Source of the DNA: CAYFTL01 sp964346145
GTDB lineage: Bacteria > Bacillota > Clostridia > Christensenellales > Aristaeellaceae
DNA: 20,989 nucleotides
NCBI GenBank assembly: GCA_964346145.1
Contig: CAYFTL010000036.1
Location: forward strand, 1-20,989
Direction of reading: 5' to 3'
In this document: positions 15,602 through 20,989 of the stretch, piece after piece
Layout of the letters: the number at the start of each line of letters is the position of its first letter
Position numbering within the stretch: the stretch's first letter is position 1
Notes under the pieces: model-generated
What the model saw: only the letters and a program-made list of their open reading frames with translations
Databases searched by the model: none
What the model was told of the DNA's origin: nothing
Made by a program: the position numbers and the translations under genes

Positions 15602-15644
15602 TTCCCCCTGGCGTAGAGAAAAACAGCCTCTGCATCAAGGGGAA
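15602..15644 (+). terminator. Probable terminator hairpin after iscU
   Basis: Outer arms TTCCCC / GGGGAA (6 bp), a short T-G/C-A pairing, and an inner stem GTAGAG / CTCTGC around the loop AAAAACAGC. The T-rich tail is interrupted (TATTTGTATTT), so efficiency is uncertain. Confidence 0.5.
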
Positions 15645-15733
15645 TATTTGTATTTGGGTGGGGTTTGGTGTGCGCGCAAGCATGGCTACAACAATCGAAA
15701 TGGGATAAGTTGCTGAAAAAAGTGGGCAAAAAT

Positions 15734-15979
15734 CTAAGTGTGCTTGATCTTTCTTTCGTTGCCGTGCTTAAAGTGCCCGGTTGCCTTAGCCATAATCAAT
15801 TGCGCTTTTTTGCCTTCGGCATTTGGAATATCAGCGATAAAAGCTTCTGCTTTTTTGCCGCTTGAAATAGTGACTTGTTTTCCATGCCAGGGAATAAAAA
15901 CTTTCTTATTTTTTGTGATTTGATAGGTAAACACATCTTCATCTAATCTGTTTCTCTTATCAACAGGGTTGTTGCTCAT
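15734..15979 (-). CDS. Small basic conserved-looking protein, function unknown
   Basis: An 81-residue cytoplasmic protein. It reads like a small hypothetical family I associate with Clostridia, with the core DEDVFTYQITKNKKVFIPWH, then GKQVTISSGKKAEAFI and the basic end AQLIMAKATGHFKHGNERK. I can give it no function. The ATG at 15979 has a strong ribosome binding site (AAGGTGGTG). The open frame extends upstream to 16063, but that part lacks such a site. No signal peptide or cysteines. It stands alone on the minus strand between the isc operon and hflX, and its 3' end faces iscU. Confidence 0.65.
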   Translation of the reverse strand: MSNNPVDKRNRLDEDVFTYQITKNKKVFIPWHGKQVTISSGKKAEAFIADIPNAEGKKAQLIMAKATGHFKHGNERKIKHT

Positions 15980-16126
15980 GTGATTATCACCACCTTGAAA
16001 ATGATAATTGGTATCGACACAGTGCGTGCTTATATTTTGAAAACTATAGAGATAGCATAGCAAAAAGAGGTGGTCGTTACAAGGAGAGAGAAGATTAGTC
16101 TATAAAAAAGGTGTTGGTTGTTTTGA

Positions 16127-16300
16127 GTGGTGGGTAAGCGGACAGAAGGCAAAATTATTGATGAACTAAAATTGTATGAACCGAATACAGAGACCAAGGA
16201 TCGATTTTCCAAAATGCTCTCCGGATCCGGTGAAAATTCGATTTACTATAATCTTATGAAATTGTGCTTCATTATTTTGCGAAAGCATTCTGAGCAGTAG
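16127..16300 (+). CDS. Possible 57-codon ORF, unknown
   Basis: Opens at GTG (16127) directly after a stop and runs 57 codons to TAG, starting VVGKRTEGKIIDELKLYEP and ending CFIILRKHSEQ. The only ribosome-binding candidate (AAGGTG, about 16109-16114) is 12 or more bases away. The composition looks protein-like (charged helix, then a hydrophobic stretch), but I recognise nothing. It may be a remnant or chance. Confidence 0.2.
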   Translation: MVGKRTEGKIIDELKLYEPNTETKDRFSKMLSGSGENSIYYNLMKLCFIILRKHSEQ

Positions 16301-16356
16301 TTTTTAGGTTAGAATTTGGACACGATTCCCTGTCGGTTTGGAGTAAAGCTTTGTGT

Positions 16357-16376
16357 GTTGTGAGCGTTATCACAAC
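16357..16376. promoter_or_regulatory. LacI/CcpA-like operator upstream of hflX
   Basis: GTTGTGAGCGTTATCACAAC has perfect 7-bp arms around 6 bases. It resembles LacI-family operators and has one mismatch to the cre consensus. It ends 14 bases before the -35 box, a position compatible with activation or with part of a repression loop. Confidence 0.5.
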
Positions 16377-16390
16377 TATGGTTTGAATGG

Positions 16391-16419
16391 GTGACAAAAG
16401 CTATAATATAAAGTATACT
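16391..16419 (+). promoter_or_regulatory. Sigma-A promoter of the hflX unit
   Basis: GTGACA (16391-16396), 17-base spacer, TATACT (16414-16419). Start of transcription near 16426 leaves a leader of about 114 bases before hflX. Confidence 0.6.
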
Positions 16420-16472
16420 TTGCATTGTAGCTTTCTATATTTGACGGATAATGTTGTCTGGAGGGGATTTTC

Positions 16473-16502
16473 ATGCGCTTGATGAATGGTTTTAACGGTT
16501 AA
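16473..16502 (+). CDS. Possible 9-codon leader peptide upstream of hflX
   Basis: GGAGGGG (16460-16466) lies 6 bases before ATG 16473, and the frame reads MRLMNGFNG then TAA. The ribosome binding site is stronger than that of hflX itself, which starts 37 bases after the stop. Bases 16487-16491 (TGGTT) can pair with AACCA at 16523-16527, at the edge of the hflX ribosome binding site, so a ribosome held in the leader could alter access to it. That pairing is only 5 bp. Leader-controlled hflX-type genes are known in Listeria. Confidence 0.4.
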   Translation: MRLMNGFNG

Positions 16503-16539
16503 TGAGTGAGAAAAACGCATAGAACCAAAGGAGAACTAC

Positions 16540-18315
16540 ATGATATACGGGAATATAGATGGAATTCGAAGATCTACATTGGATGCGATGGAAAAGTGGT
16601 ACGAGTGGGATTTGGATGCATCCGAGTTTTTGCCCGAAGAACTGGTGGGGCAAATGAGTGAATATACGCAACAGTTTAACAGGGAGATTATGCTTTATTT
16701 GACTCGATCTTCCGAGATTTTGGAAATTACGATCGGCTCTCAAAATAACGTTCCCCTTTCTGCCAAACGCATGTTTAGGAATCCTGACCGATTGGCCGGA
16801 GTGCGTTGTATACACACCCATCCGGGTGGGGATCCTAATCTATCGGTGGTGGACGAGCAGGCGTTGCGGCTCCTCAAGCTGGACGCGATGTGCGCCATCG
16901 GCGTACTGGATGGCAAGCCTACGGGTATTTGCGCTGGATTTTTAGGGGAAATGGTGGGAGAACGGGCTGAAATTGTTACCCATGGACCAGTGAAACCGAA
17001 CCGAATCCCCCAAAGCGTCTGGATGGACGAAATCGAGCGCGCGGAACAAAGGGTGAGCGGTTGGGCTGCGGCACAAAGCACCGACCAATTCAAAGAAAGG
17101 GCAGTTCTGGTTTCGATCGATAGCGATGAATCGCTGGAAGAATTGCAAGGCCTGGCCGAAACGGCGGGCGCGCAAGTGGTTGTGAAAACCCTGCAAAGGC
17201 GTGCAATGCCCGATGGTACTACCTATGTGGGCAGCGGCAAAGCAGAAGAGCTGGCTATGTTGTGCCAAGCCGAGGATGCCCAGCTGCTGATCGTAGATGA
17301 TGAGCTGACCGGCGCCCAGATGAGAAACTTGGAGGAAGCTGTCGGCGTTCGTGTGATAGATCGAACTACGCTGATATTGGATATATTTGCCCAGCGCGCC
17401 AATGCCCGCGAAGGCAAGTTGCAGGTGGAATTGGCGCAAATGCGCTATCGTCTGCCCAGGATCATGGGTATGGGCACGGTGCTTTCGCGTTTGGGCGGCG
17501 GAATTGGAACGCGTGGCCCCGGGGAAACCAAATTGGAAAGCGATAGGCGCCGGATTCGAAAACGGATCACCGATTTGGAACGCGAACTCAGCGAGGTAGT
17601 GCGCCAAAGGGAGGTTCGGCGCTCTAGGCGCACCAAAACAGACCAAACCGTTGTGTGCTTGGTAGGTTACACCAACGCAGGCAAATCTACCTTGCTCAAT
17701 GCTCTGAGTGGAGCCGATGTGTTGGTGGAGGATAAACTTTTCGCTACGCTGGATCCGGTGACCAGGAAAGTGCAGTTGCCCGATTATGGGCAGATTTTGC
17801 TGGTGGATACAGTGGGATTTATCCGCAAGTTGCCCCATGATCTGGTGGAAGCCTTCAAATCCACACTGGAAGAGGCTACGTATGCCGATTTGATTCTGCT
17901 GGTTTCGGATGCCTCTTCGGAACATTATGAACAACGGCGCGAGGTAGTTTTGCAGGTGCTGGCCGATTTGGGGGCGGAGGATAAGCCGCGCATAGAAGTG
18001 CTGAACAAGGTTGACTTGCTGGCGGAGCAGGCGCCTTTTGAACCTGATGCGGTTCGGATATCGGCCTCGAAAGGGGAAGGGCTAGAAGCGCTGCTGGGCA
18101 AAGTGACGGCCAAGCTTAGCGCAAAAAGGCGCAAGGTGAAGCTGTTGATCCCTTACGCTCAGGGCGGACTGTTATCCACCCTTTATGAAAACGCCCAGGT
18201 ATTGGAGCAGCAACACACAGACGAGGGCACAGAAGTTATGTGCATTTTGGATGTGGCTGTGTACCAGAAGATTGCTAAGCAATTGGAACCGCACCAGACA
18301 GAAACACTGAATTAA
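16540..18315 (+). CDS. hflX: Ribosome-associated GTPase HflX with N-terminal JAMM/MPN-like domain
   Basis: A 591-residue protein. HflX binds 50S/70S ribosomes and in several bacteria splits stalled ribosomes after heat or antibiotic stress. Residues from about 190 are canonical: TTYVGSGKAEEL and TGAQMRNLE in the HflX N-domain, GGGIGTRGPGETKLESDRR linker, then the G domain with G1 GYTNAGKST (376-384), G2 FATLDPVT, G3 DTVGFI and G4 NKVD. Residues 1-180 are an added domain carrying a complete JAMM pattern: E49, H92-T-H94, seven residues, S102, V-V, D105. This resembles RadC/JAB metal sites. The long form is, as far as I recall, common in Clostridia. ATG start with AAAGGAG. Followed 75 bases later by the VanY-like gene. 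Confidence 0.93.
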   Translation: MIYGNIDGIRRSTLDAMEKWYEWDLDASEFLPEELVGQMSEYTQQFNREIMLYLTRSSEILEITIGSQNNVPLSAKRMFRNPDRLAGVRCIHTHPGGDPNLSVVDEQALRLLKLDAMCAIGVLDGKPTGICAGFLGEMVGERAEIVTHGPVKPNRIPQSVWMDEIERAEQRVSGWAAAQSTDQFKERAVLVSIDSDESLEELQGLAETAGAQVVVKTLQRRAMPDGTTYVGSGKAEELAMLCQAEDAQLLIVDDELTGAQMRNLEEAVGVRVIDRTTLILDIFAQRANAREGKLQVELAQMRYRLPRIMGMGTVLSRLGGGIGTRGPGETKLESDRRRIRKRITDLERELSEVVRQREVRRSRRTKTDQTVVCLVGYTNAGKSTLLNALSGADVLVEDKLFATLDPVTRKVQLPDYGQILLVDTVGFIRKLPHDLVEAFKSTLEEATYADLILLVSDASSEHYEQRREVVLQVLADLGAEDKPRIEVLNKVDLLAEQAPFEPDAVRISASKGEGLEALLGKVTAKLSAKRRKVKLLIPYAQGGLLSTLYENAQVLEQQHTDEGTEVMCILDVAVYQKIAKQLEPHQTETLN

Positions 18316-18390
18316 GGGCAAAGGAACAATTTTGTACGTGTATCGTCCAATCTTTAACTGTGAACTGAAAGAATGCAAAAGGTGAAGGAT

Positions 18391-19110
18391 ATGCGGGCAA
18401 AGAAAAAGGTAAGGCGGCGCGGACTGATCGTTTTATGGACGATTATTTTGATAAGCGCCGTAATAGCCCTTGTTTTCGTGATTAAGCTTAACTGGATGCC
18501 ATCTATACCGACCGAAAATTTTGAGGCGGCCGTGATCGATGAAAGCCGGCCATTTGCGCTGTTGGTTAACAAGCGATTTAGATTGAGCAAGGATTATGTG
18601 CCTGATGGTCTGGTTGAAGTTAATGTGCGCTTTGCCTCGAATGTGAAAAACGAGAGAAGGCAAATGCAAACGGAGGCCGCTGCTGCGCTGGAGCGGATGT
18701 TTGATGCTGCTACGGCGAAAGGCCTTGATTTGGTTGCGGTATCGGGGTACAGGTCTTATAAAACCCAGAAAGGGATTTACGAAGCCCGGCTTCGGCAGGC
18801 GGATTACGATTATGTGAGCATGTACGTGGCCCAAGCAGGTGCATCGGAACATCAGACGGGTTTGGCTATGGATGTGGGGCAGGGCAGCAATCCTCAACTG
18901 GAAGAGTGGTTTGGCGATACAAAAGAAGGCCGATGGATTGAGAAGAATGCTGCCCGGTACGGATTTATTTTGCGCTATCCTAAAGGTGCGGAAGATATTA
19001 CCGGATATGCTTATGAACCCTGGCATTTGCGCTATGTGGGCGAAGATATGGCCCGCGAAATTCACGACAGGGGCATTGTGCTGGAAACGTATTTAGAAGA
19101 ATACGCTTAA
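18391..19110 (+). CDS. VanY/LdcB-like D-alanyl-D-alanine carboxypeptidase (family M15)
   Basis: A 239-residue membrane-anchored zinc peptidase trimming D-Ala or similar residues from peptidoglycan outside the cell. After a very basic N-terminus one transmembrane helix (about 11-33) acts as a signal anchor. The catalytic domain shows VSGYRSYKTQ, the zinc motif SEHQTGLAMDVG (S-x-H-x3-G-x-A-x-D) and EPWHLRYVG, giving the second His and the catalytic Glu. The ATG at 18391 is preferred because AAGGTG is 6 bases upstream; an in-frame ATG at 18373 would add six residues with a weaker site. Probably co-transcribed with hflX. There is no van cluster, so ordinary wall maintenance is likely. Confidence 0.9.
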   Translation: MRAKKKVRRRGLIVLWTIILISAVIALVFVIKLNWMPSIPTENFEAAVIDESRPFALLVNKRFRLSKDYVPDGLVEVNVRFASNVKNERRQMQTEAAAALERMFDAATAKGLDLVAVSGYRSYKTQKGIYEARLRQADYDYVSMYVAQAGASEHQTGLAMDVGQGSNPQLEEWFGDTKEGRWIEKNAARYGFILRYPKGAEDITGYAYEPWHLRYVGEDMAREIHDRGIVLETYLEEYA

Positions 19111-19138
19111 AGAAATAAACGATTTAGTCGACGTAAGT

Positions 19139-19180
19139 ACACAAAAATAGAGCCTGACAATTCAGGCTCTATTTTTGTGT
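19139..19180. terminator. Bidirectional terminator between the VanY-like gene and glyS
   Basis: A perfect 19-bp stem (GC core AGAGCCTGA, A- and T-tracts outside) with loop CAAT. It serves both converging genes. Confidence 0.93.
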
Positions 19181-19192
19181 TGAGATTGTGAA

Positions 19193-20578
19193 TTAAAACT
19201 CTACGCGCTTGGCGATGTAGCTTTCCAGCTGATCGATGGCGACGTGTTCTTGCCCCATCGTATCGCGGTCGCGCACCGTGACCATTCCGGTCTCCAAGGT
19301 GTCAAAGTCGATGGTGATACACATAGGCGTGCCCACTTCGTCCTGGCGGCGGTAGCGCTTGCCGATCGATCCGGTTTCGTCATAATCCACCGGGAATTTT
19401 TTGGCTAGCTGTGCATATACCTCTTTGGCCTTGTCGCCCAGTTTTTTCTGTAGCGGCAAGATGGCGGCCTTGTAGGGTGCCAAGGCAGGGTGCAGGTGAA
19501 GCACTACGCGGGAATCACCTTTTTCCATAACCTCTTCTTCGTATGCGTTACACAGGAAGGTAAGCACCAAGCGATCGACGCCCACCGAGGGTTCTACGCA
19601 GTAAGGAATATATTTTTCGTTGGTAACTGGATCCAGATACTCCATATTTTCGCCAGAGTGCTGGGCATGTTGCTTTAAGTCATAATCGGTTCTATCTGCG
19701 ACGCCCCACAACTCACCCCAGCCGAAGGGAAATAGGAATTCGAAGTCGGTGGTCGCCTTGGAGTAGTGGGAGAGTTGTTCGGGCGCGTGATCGCGTAAGC
19801 GCAAGCGCTCGGGCAAAATTCCCAGACTTAAAAGCCACTCGTGGCAGAAATTGCGCCAGTAATTAAACCATTCCAAGTCTTCGCCGGGTTTGCAAAAGAA
19901 CTCAAGCTCCATTTGTTCGAATTCTAGCGTACGGAAAATGAAGTTGCCGGGTGTTATTTCGTTGCGGAAGGATTTTCCGATTTGGCAAATGCCTGCCGGG
20001 AGCTTTTTGCGCGTGGAACGGATGGCGTTTTTGAAGTTTACAAAGATACCCTGAGCGGTTTCGGGTCGTAAATATACTTCGCGGCCCGATTCTTCGGTGA
20101 CGCCTTGGAAGGTTTTAAACATCATGTTGAACTTGCGGATGGGCGTAAAATCCTGTTTGCCACACGAGGGGCAGGGGATGCCGTGCTCGGCAATGTAAGC
20201 TTCCATTTTCTCGTTGGGCCAGCCGTCTGCGCTTACGGCATCACCGTTGGCTTTGGTAAAGTCTTCGATCAAAGTATCGGCGCGGAAACGGCTTTTGCAA
20301 GATTTGCAGTCCATCAGCGGATCGTTAAAGCTGGTTACGTGGCCGGAGGCTTCCCAGACTCTGGGATTCATCATGATGGCGGCATCCAGGCCGATGTTGT
20401 AAGGGCTTTCTTGAACAAATTTTTGCCACCAGGCACGCTTGACATTGTTTTTAAGCGCCACCCCTAACGGACCGTAATCCCAGGTATTGGCCAGGCCGCC
20501 ATAAATCTCGGAACCGGCAAATATAAAGCCGCGGTTTTTGCACAGCGAAACAAGTTTATCCATCGTTAATTCAGACAC
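19193..20578 (-). CDS. glyS: Glycyl-tRNA synthetase, single-chain dimeric type
   Basis: A 461-residue class II synthetase charging tRNA-Gly, of the alpha2 form used by many Firmicutes rather than the GlyQ/GlyS alpha2beta2 form. Early residues SLCKNRGFIFAGSEIYGG and WDYGPLG are family-typical. An inserted zinc-binding region has CKSC (about 91-94) and CPSC (about 136-139). Motif 2 is FRNEITP with the preceding RPETAQGIFVNF, and motif 3 is EPSVGVDRLVLTFL. The C-terminal anticodon-binding domain starts near 360 (SRVVLHLHPALAP). GTG start, with AAGGGAGG (20586-20593) 7 bases away. Controlled by the T-box leader upstream. Called glyQS in some species. Confidence 0.95.
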   Translation of the reverse strand: MSELTMDKLVSLCKNRGFIFAGSEIYGGLANTWDYGPLGVALKNNVKRAWWQKFVQESPYNIGLDAAIMMNPRVWEASGHVTSFNDPLMDCKSCKSRFRADTLIEDFTKANGDAVSADGWPNEKMEAYIAEHGIPCPSCGKQDFTPIRKFNMMFKTFQGVTEESGREVYLRPETAQGIFVNFKNAIRSTRKKLPAGICQIGKSFRNEITPGNFIFRTLEFEQMELEFFCKPGEDLEWFNYWRNFCHEWLLSLGILPERLRLRDHAPEQLSHYSKATTDFEFLFPFGWGELWGVADRTDYDLKQHAQHSGENMEYLDPVTNEKYIPYCVEPSVGVDRLVLTFLCNAYEEEVMEKGDSRVVLHLHPALAPYKAAILPLQKKLGDKAKEVYAQLAKKFPVDYDETGSIGKRYRRQDEVGTPMCITIDFDTLETGMVTVRDRDTMGQEHVAIDQLESYIAKRVEF

Positions 20579-20593
20579 AATAATTCCTCCCTT

Positions 20594-20809
20594 AAAATTG
20601 GTTAAAAAAATAGAGCGCGCTTGGTTTAAAGGGACGGAGGATTCTCCGCGGTTCCACCCTTTTTAGCCGTTTGCGACTCTCTTCTTTTGTGAATGTTTGT
20701 GTGCGGCTCCAAAGCGCCAACCATCGCGCGCATGCTCCGGCTCACACCTGCCCCGGATCGCTTTGCACCGCTTGCGAATCGTTTCTTTATCTACGCTGCA
20801 TATTCAATT
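20594..20809 (-). promoter_or_regulatory. T-box riboswitch leader of glycyl-tRNA synthetase
   Basis: The minus-strand leader contains the T-box AGGGTGGAACCGCG (20647-20660), which pairs with the NCCA end of uncharged tRNA. Upstream sequence forms a stem I with CAAAGCG / CGCTTTG pairing and an apical GGTGTGAGCCGG-like region; GGC in TTGGCGC is a candidate glycine specifier, not proven. Downstream, GGAG-AATC-CTCC and AAAGGG/CCCTTT make the competing helix. The U7 run (20604-20610) sits about 18 bases after that helix, so the off-state is not a textbook terminator. Confidence 0.88.
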
Positions 20810-20815
20810 AGAAAT

Positions 20816-20844
20816 ATTGTAGCAAGGTTTTGAAGCAAACGCAA
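20816..20844 (-). promoter_or_regulatory. Sigma-A promoter of the T-box-glyS unit
   Basis: Minus-strand TTGCGT (20839-20844), 17-base spacer, TACAAT (20816-20821). Transcription would begin near 20809, just before the T-box stem I. Confidence 0.6.
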
Positions 20845-20914
20845 GCCATTTGTGTTAAAACTGGCTGTTCTTGAAAGGTTATTAATATCATATAAAAATA
20901 TATTTAAGAATATA

Positions 20915-20943
20915 TTGACATGCTTAAAACAAAGTGATAAAAT
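20915..20943 (+). promoter_or_regulatory. Plus-strand sigma-A promoter leaving the window
   Basis: Perfect TTGACA (20915-20920), 17-base spacer, TAAAAT (20938-20943), preceded by a very AT-rich UP-element-like stretch. It would drive a gene beyond the right edge, divergent from glyS. Confidence 0.6.
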
Positions 20944-20989
20944 ATTTTTCTTTCGCAAATTTGAACCGACGATTTATGGCATAATGATA

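Larger units (their letters stand above)
15980..16539. other. Intergenic region between the small protein and hflX
   Basis: 560 bases containing, from left to right, AT-rich sequence upstream of the minus-strand small gene, a possible 57-codon plus-strand ORF (16127-16300), a LacI/cre-like operator, a promoter and a 9-codon leader ORF. No RNA gene was recognised. Confidence 0.55.

Noticed and set aside
15665..15865. 66-codon plus-strand frame after iscU
   Set aside because: It lies antisense to the better-supported minus-strand small gene and has no ribosome binding site or recognisable content.
15984..16018. Fur-box-like sequence (TGATAATTGGTATC) near the small gene's start
   Set aside because: Only one half-site matches well; the other half is too diverged.
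1..20989. Mobile elements, CRISPR arrays, tRNA or rRNA genes
   Set aside because: No transposase or integrase domains, no regularly spaced repeats and no tRNA- or rRNA-like sequence were seen on either strand.

Overview
The window looks like a draft (probably metagenome-assembled) chromosome segment of an anaerobic, low-to-mid GC Firmicute of the Clostridia type. The basis is the strong AGGAGG-type ribosome binding sites with frequent GTG/TTG starts, a T-box leader, an SigB/SigF/SigG-type sigma factor with an RsbW-like partner, an A-type flavo-diiron protein, an LplB-type sugar permease, and a short iscR-iscS-iscU cluster. A run of 10 N (279-288) and a single-base frameshift in an IclR-type gene (about 3244) are draft-quality warnings. 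No IS element, prophage, CRISPR array, tRNA or rRNA was seen.

Layout. (1) 1-657, minus: truncated LplB-type permease, split by the N gap. (2) 737-2746, minus: two tandem paralogous double-[4Fe-4S] proteins of the QueG/reductive-dehalogenase superfamily. They share a consensus sigma-A promoter and are transcribed away from a frameshifted IclR-family regulator (3116-3906). (3) 4224-5432, plus: flavo-diiron protein, convergent across a shared terminator with a GH32 beta-fructosidase (5572-6909, minus). (4) 7085-7645, minus: mntP with a long structured leader. (5) 8048-10551, plus: degenerate RsbW-like protein, sigma factor, proC, rnhA. (6) 10619-13277, minus: DacF-type carboxypeptidase and a NAT_N/GNAT_C acyltransferase-like protein. 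(7) 13575-15573, plus: iscR-iscS-iscU. (8) 15734-15979, minus: small basic protein. (9) 16473-19110, plus: possible 9-codon leader ORF, HflX with an N-terminal JAMM/MPN-like domain, and a VanY-like peptidase. (10) 19193-20578, minus: glycyl-tRNA synthetase behind a T-box leader, and a plus-strand promoter leaving the window.

How the genes relate. Most of the window is housekeeping: Fe-S assembly, Mn and O2/NO protection, peptidoglycan trimming, ribosome rescue and tRNA charging. The least ordinary parts are the paired QueG/RdhA-like iron-sulphur proteins under a divergent regulator, the anti-sigma factor that has lost its ATP-binding residues, and the JAMM-HflX fusion behind a possible leader peptide and a LacI/CcpA-like operator.
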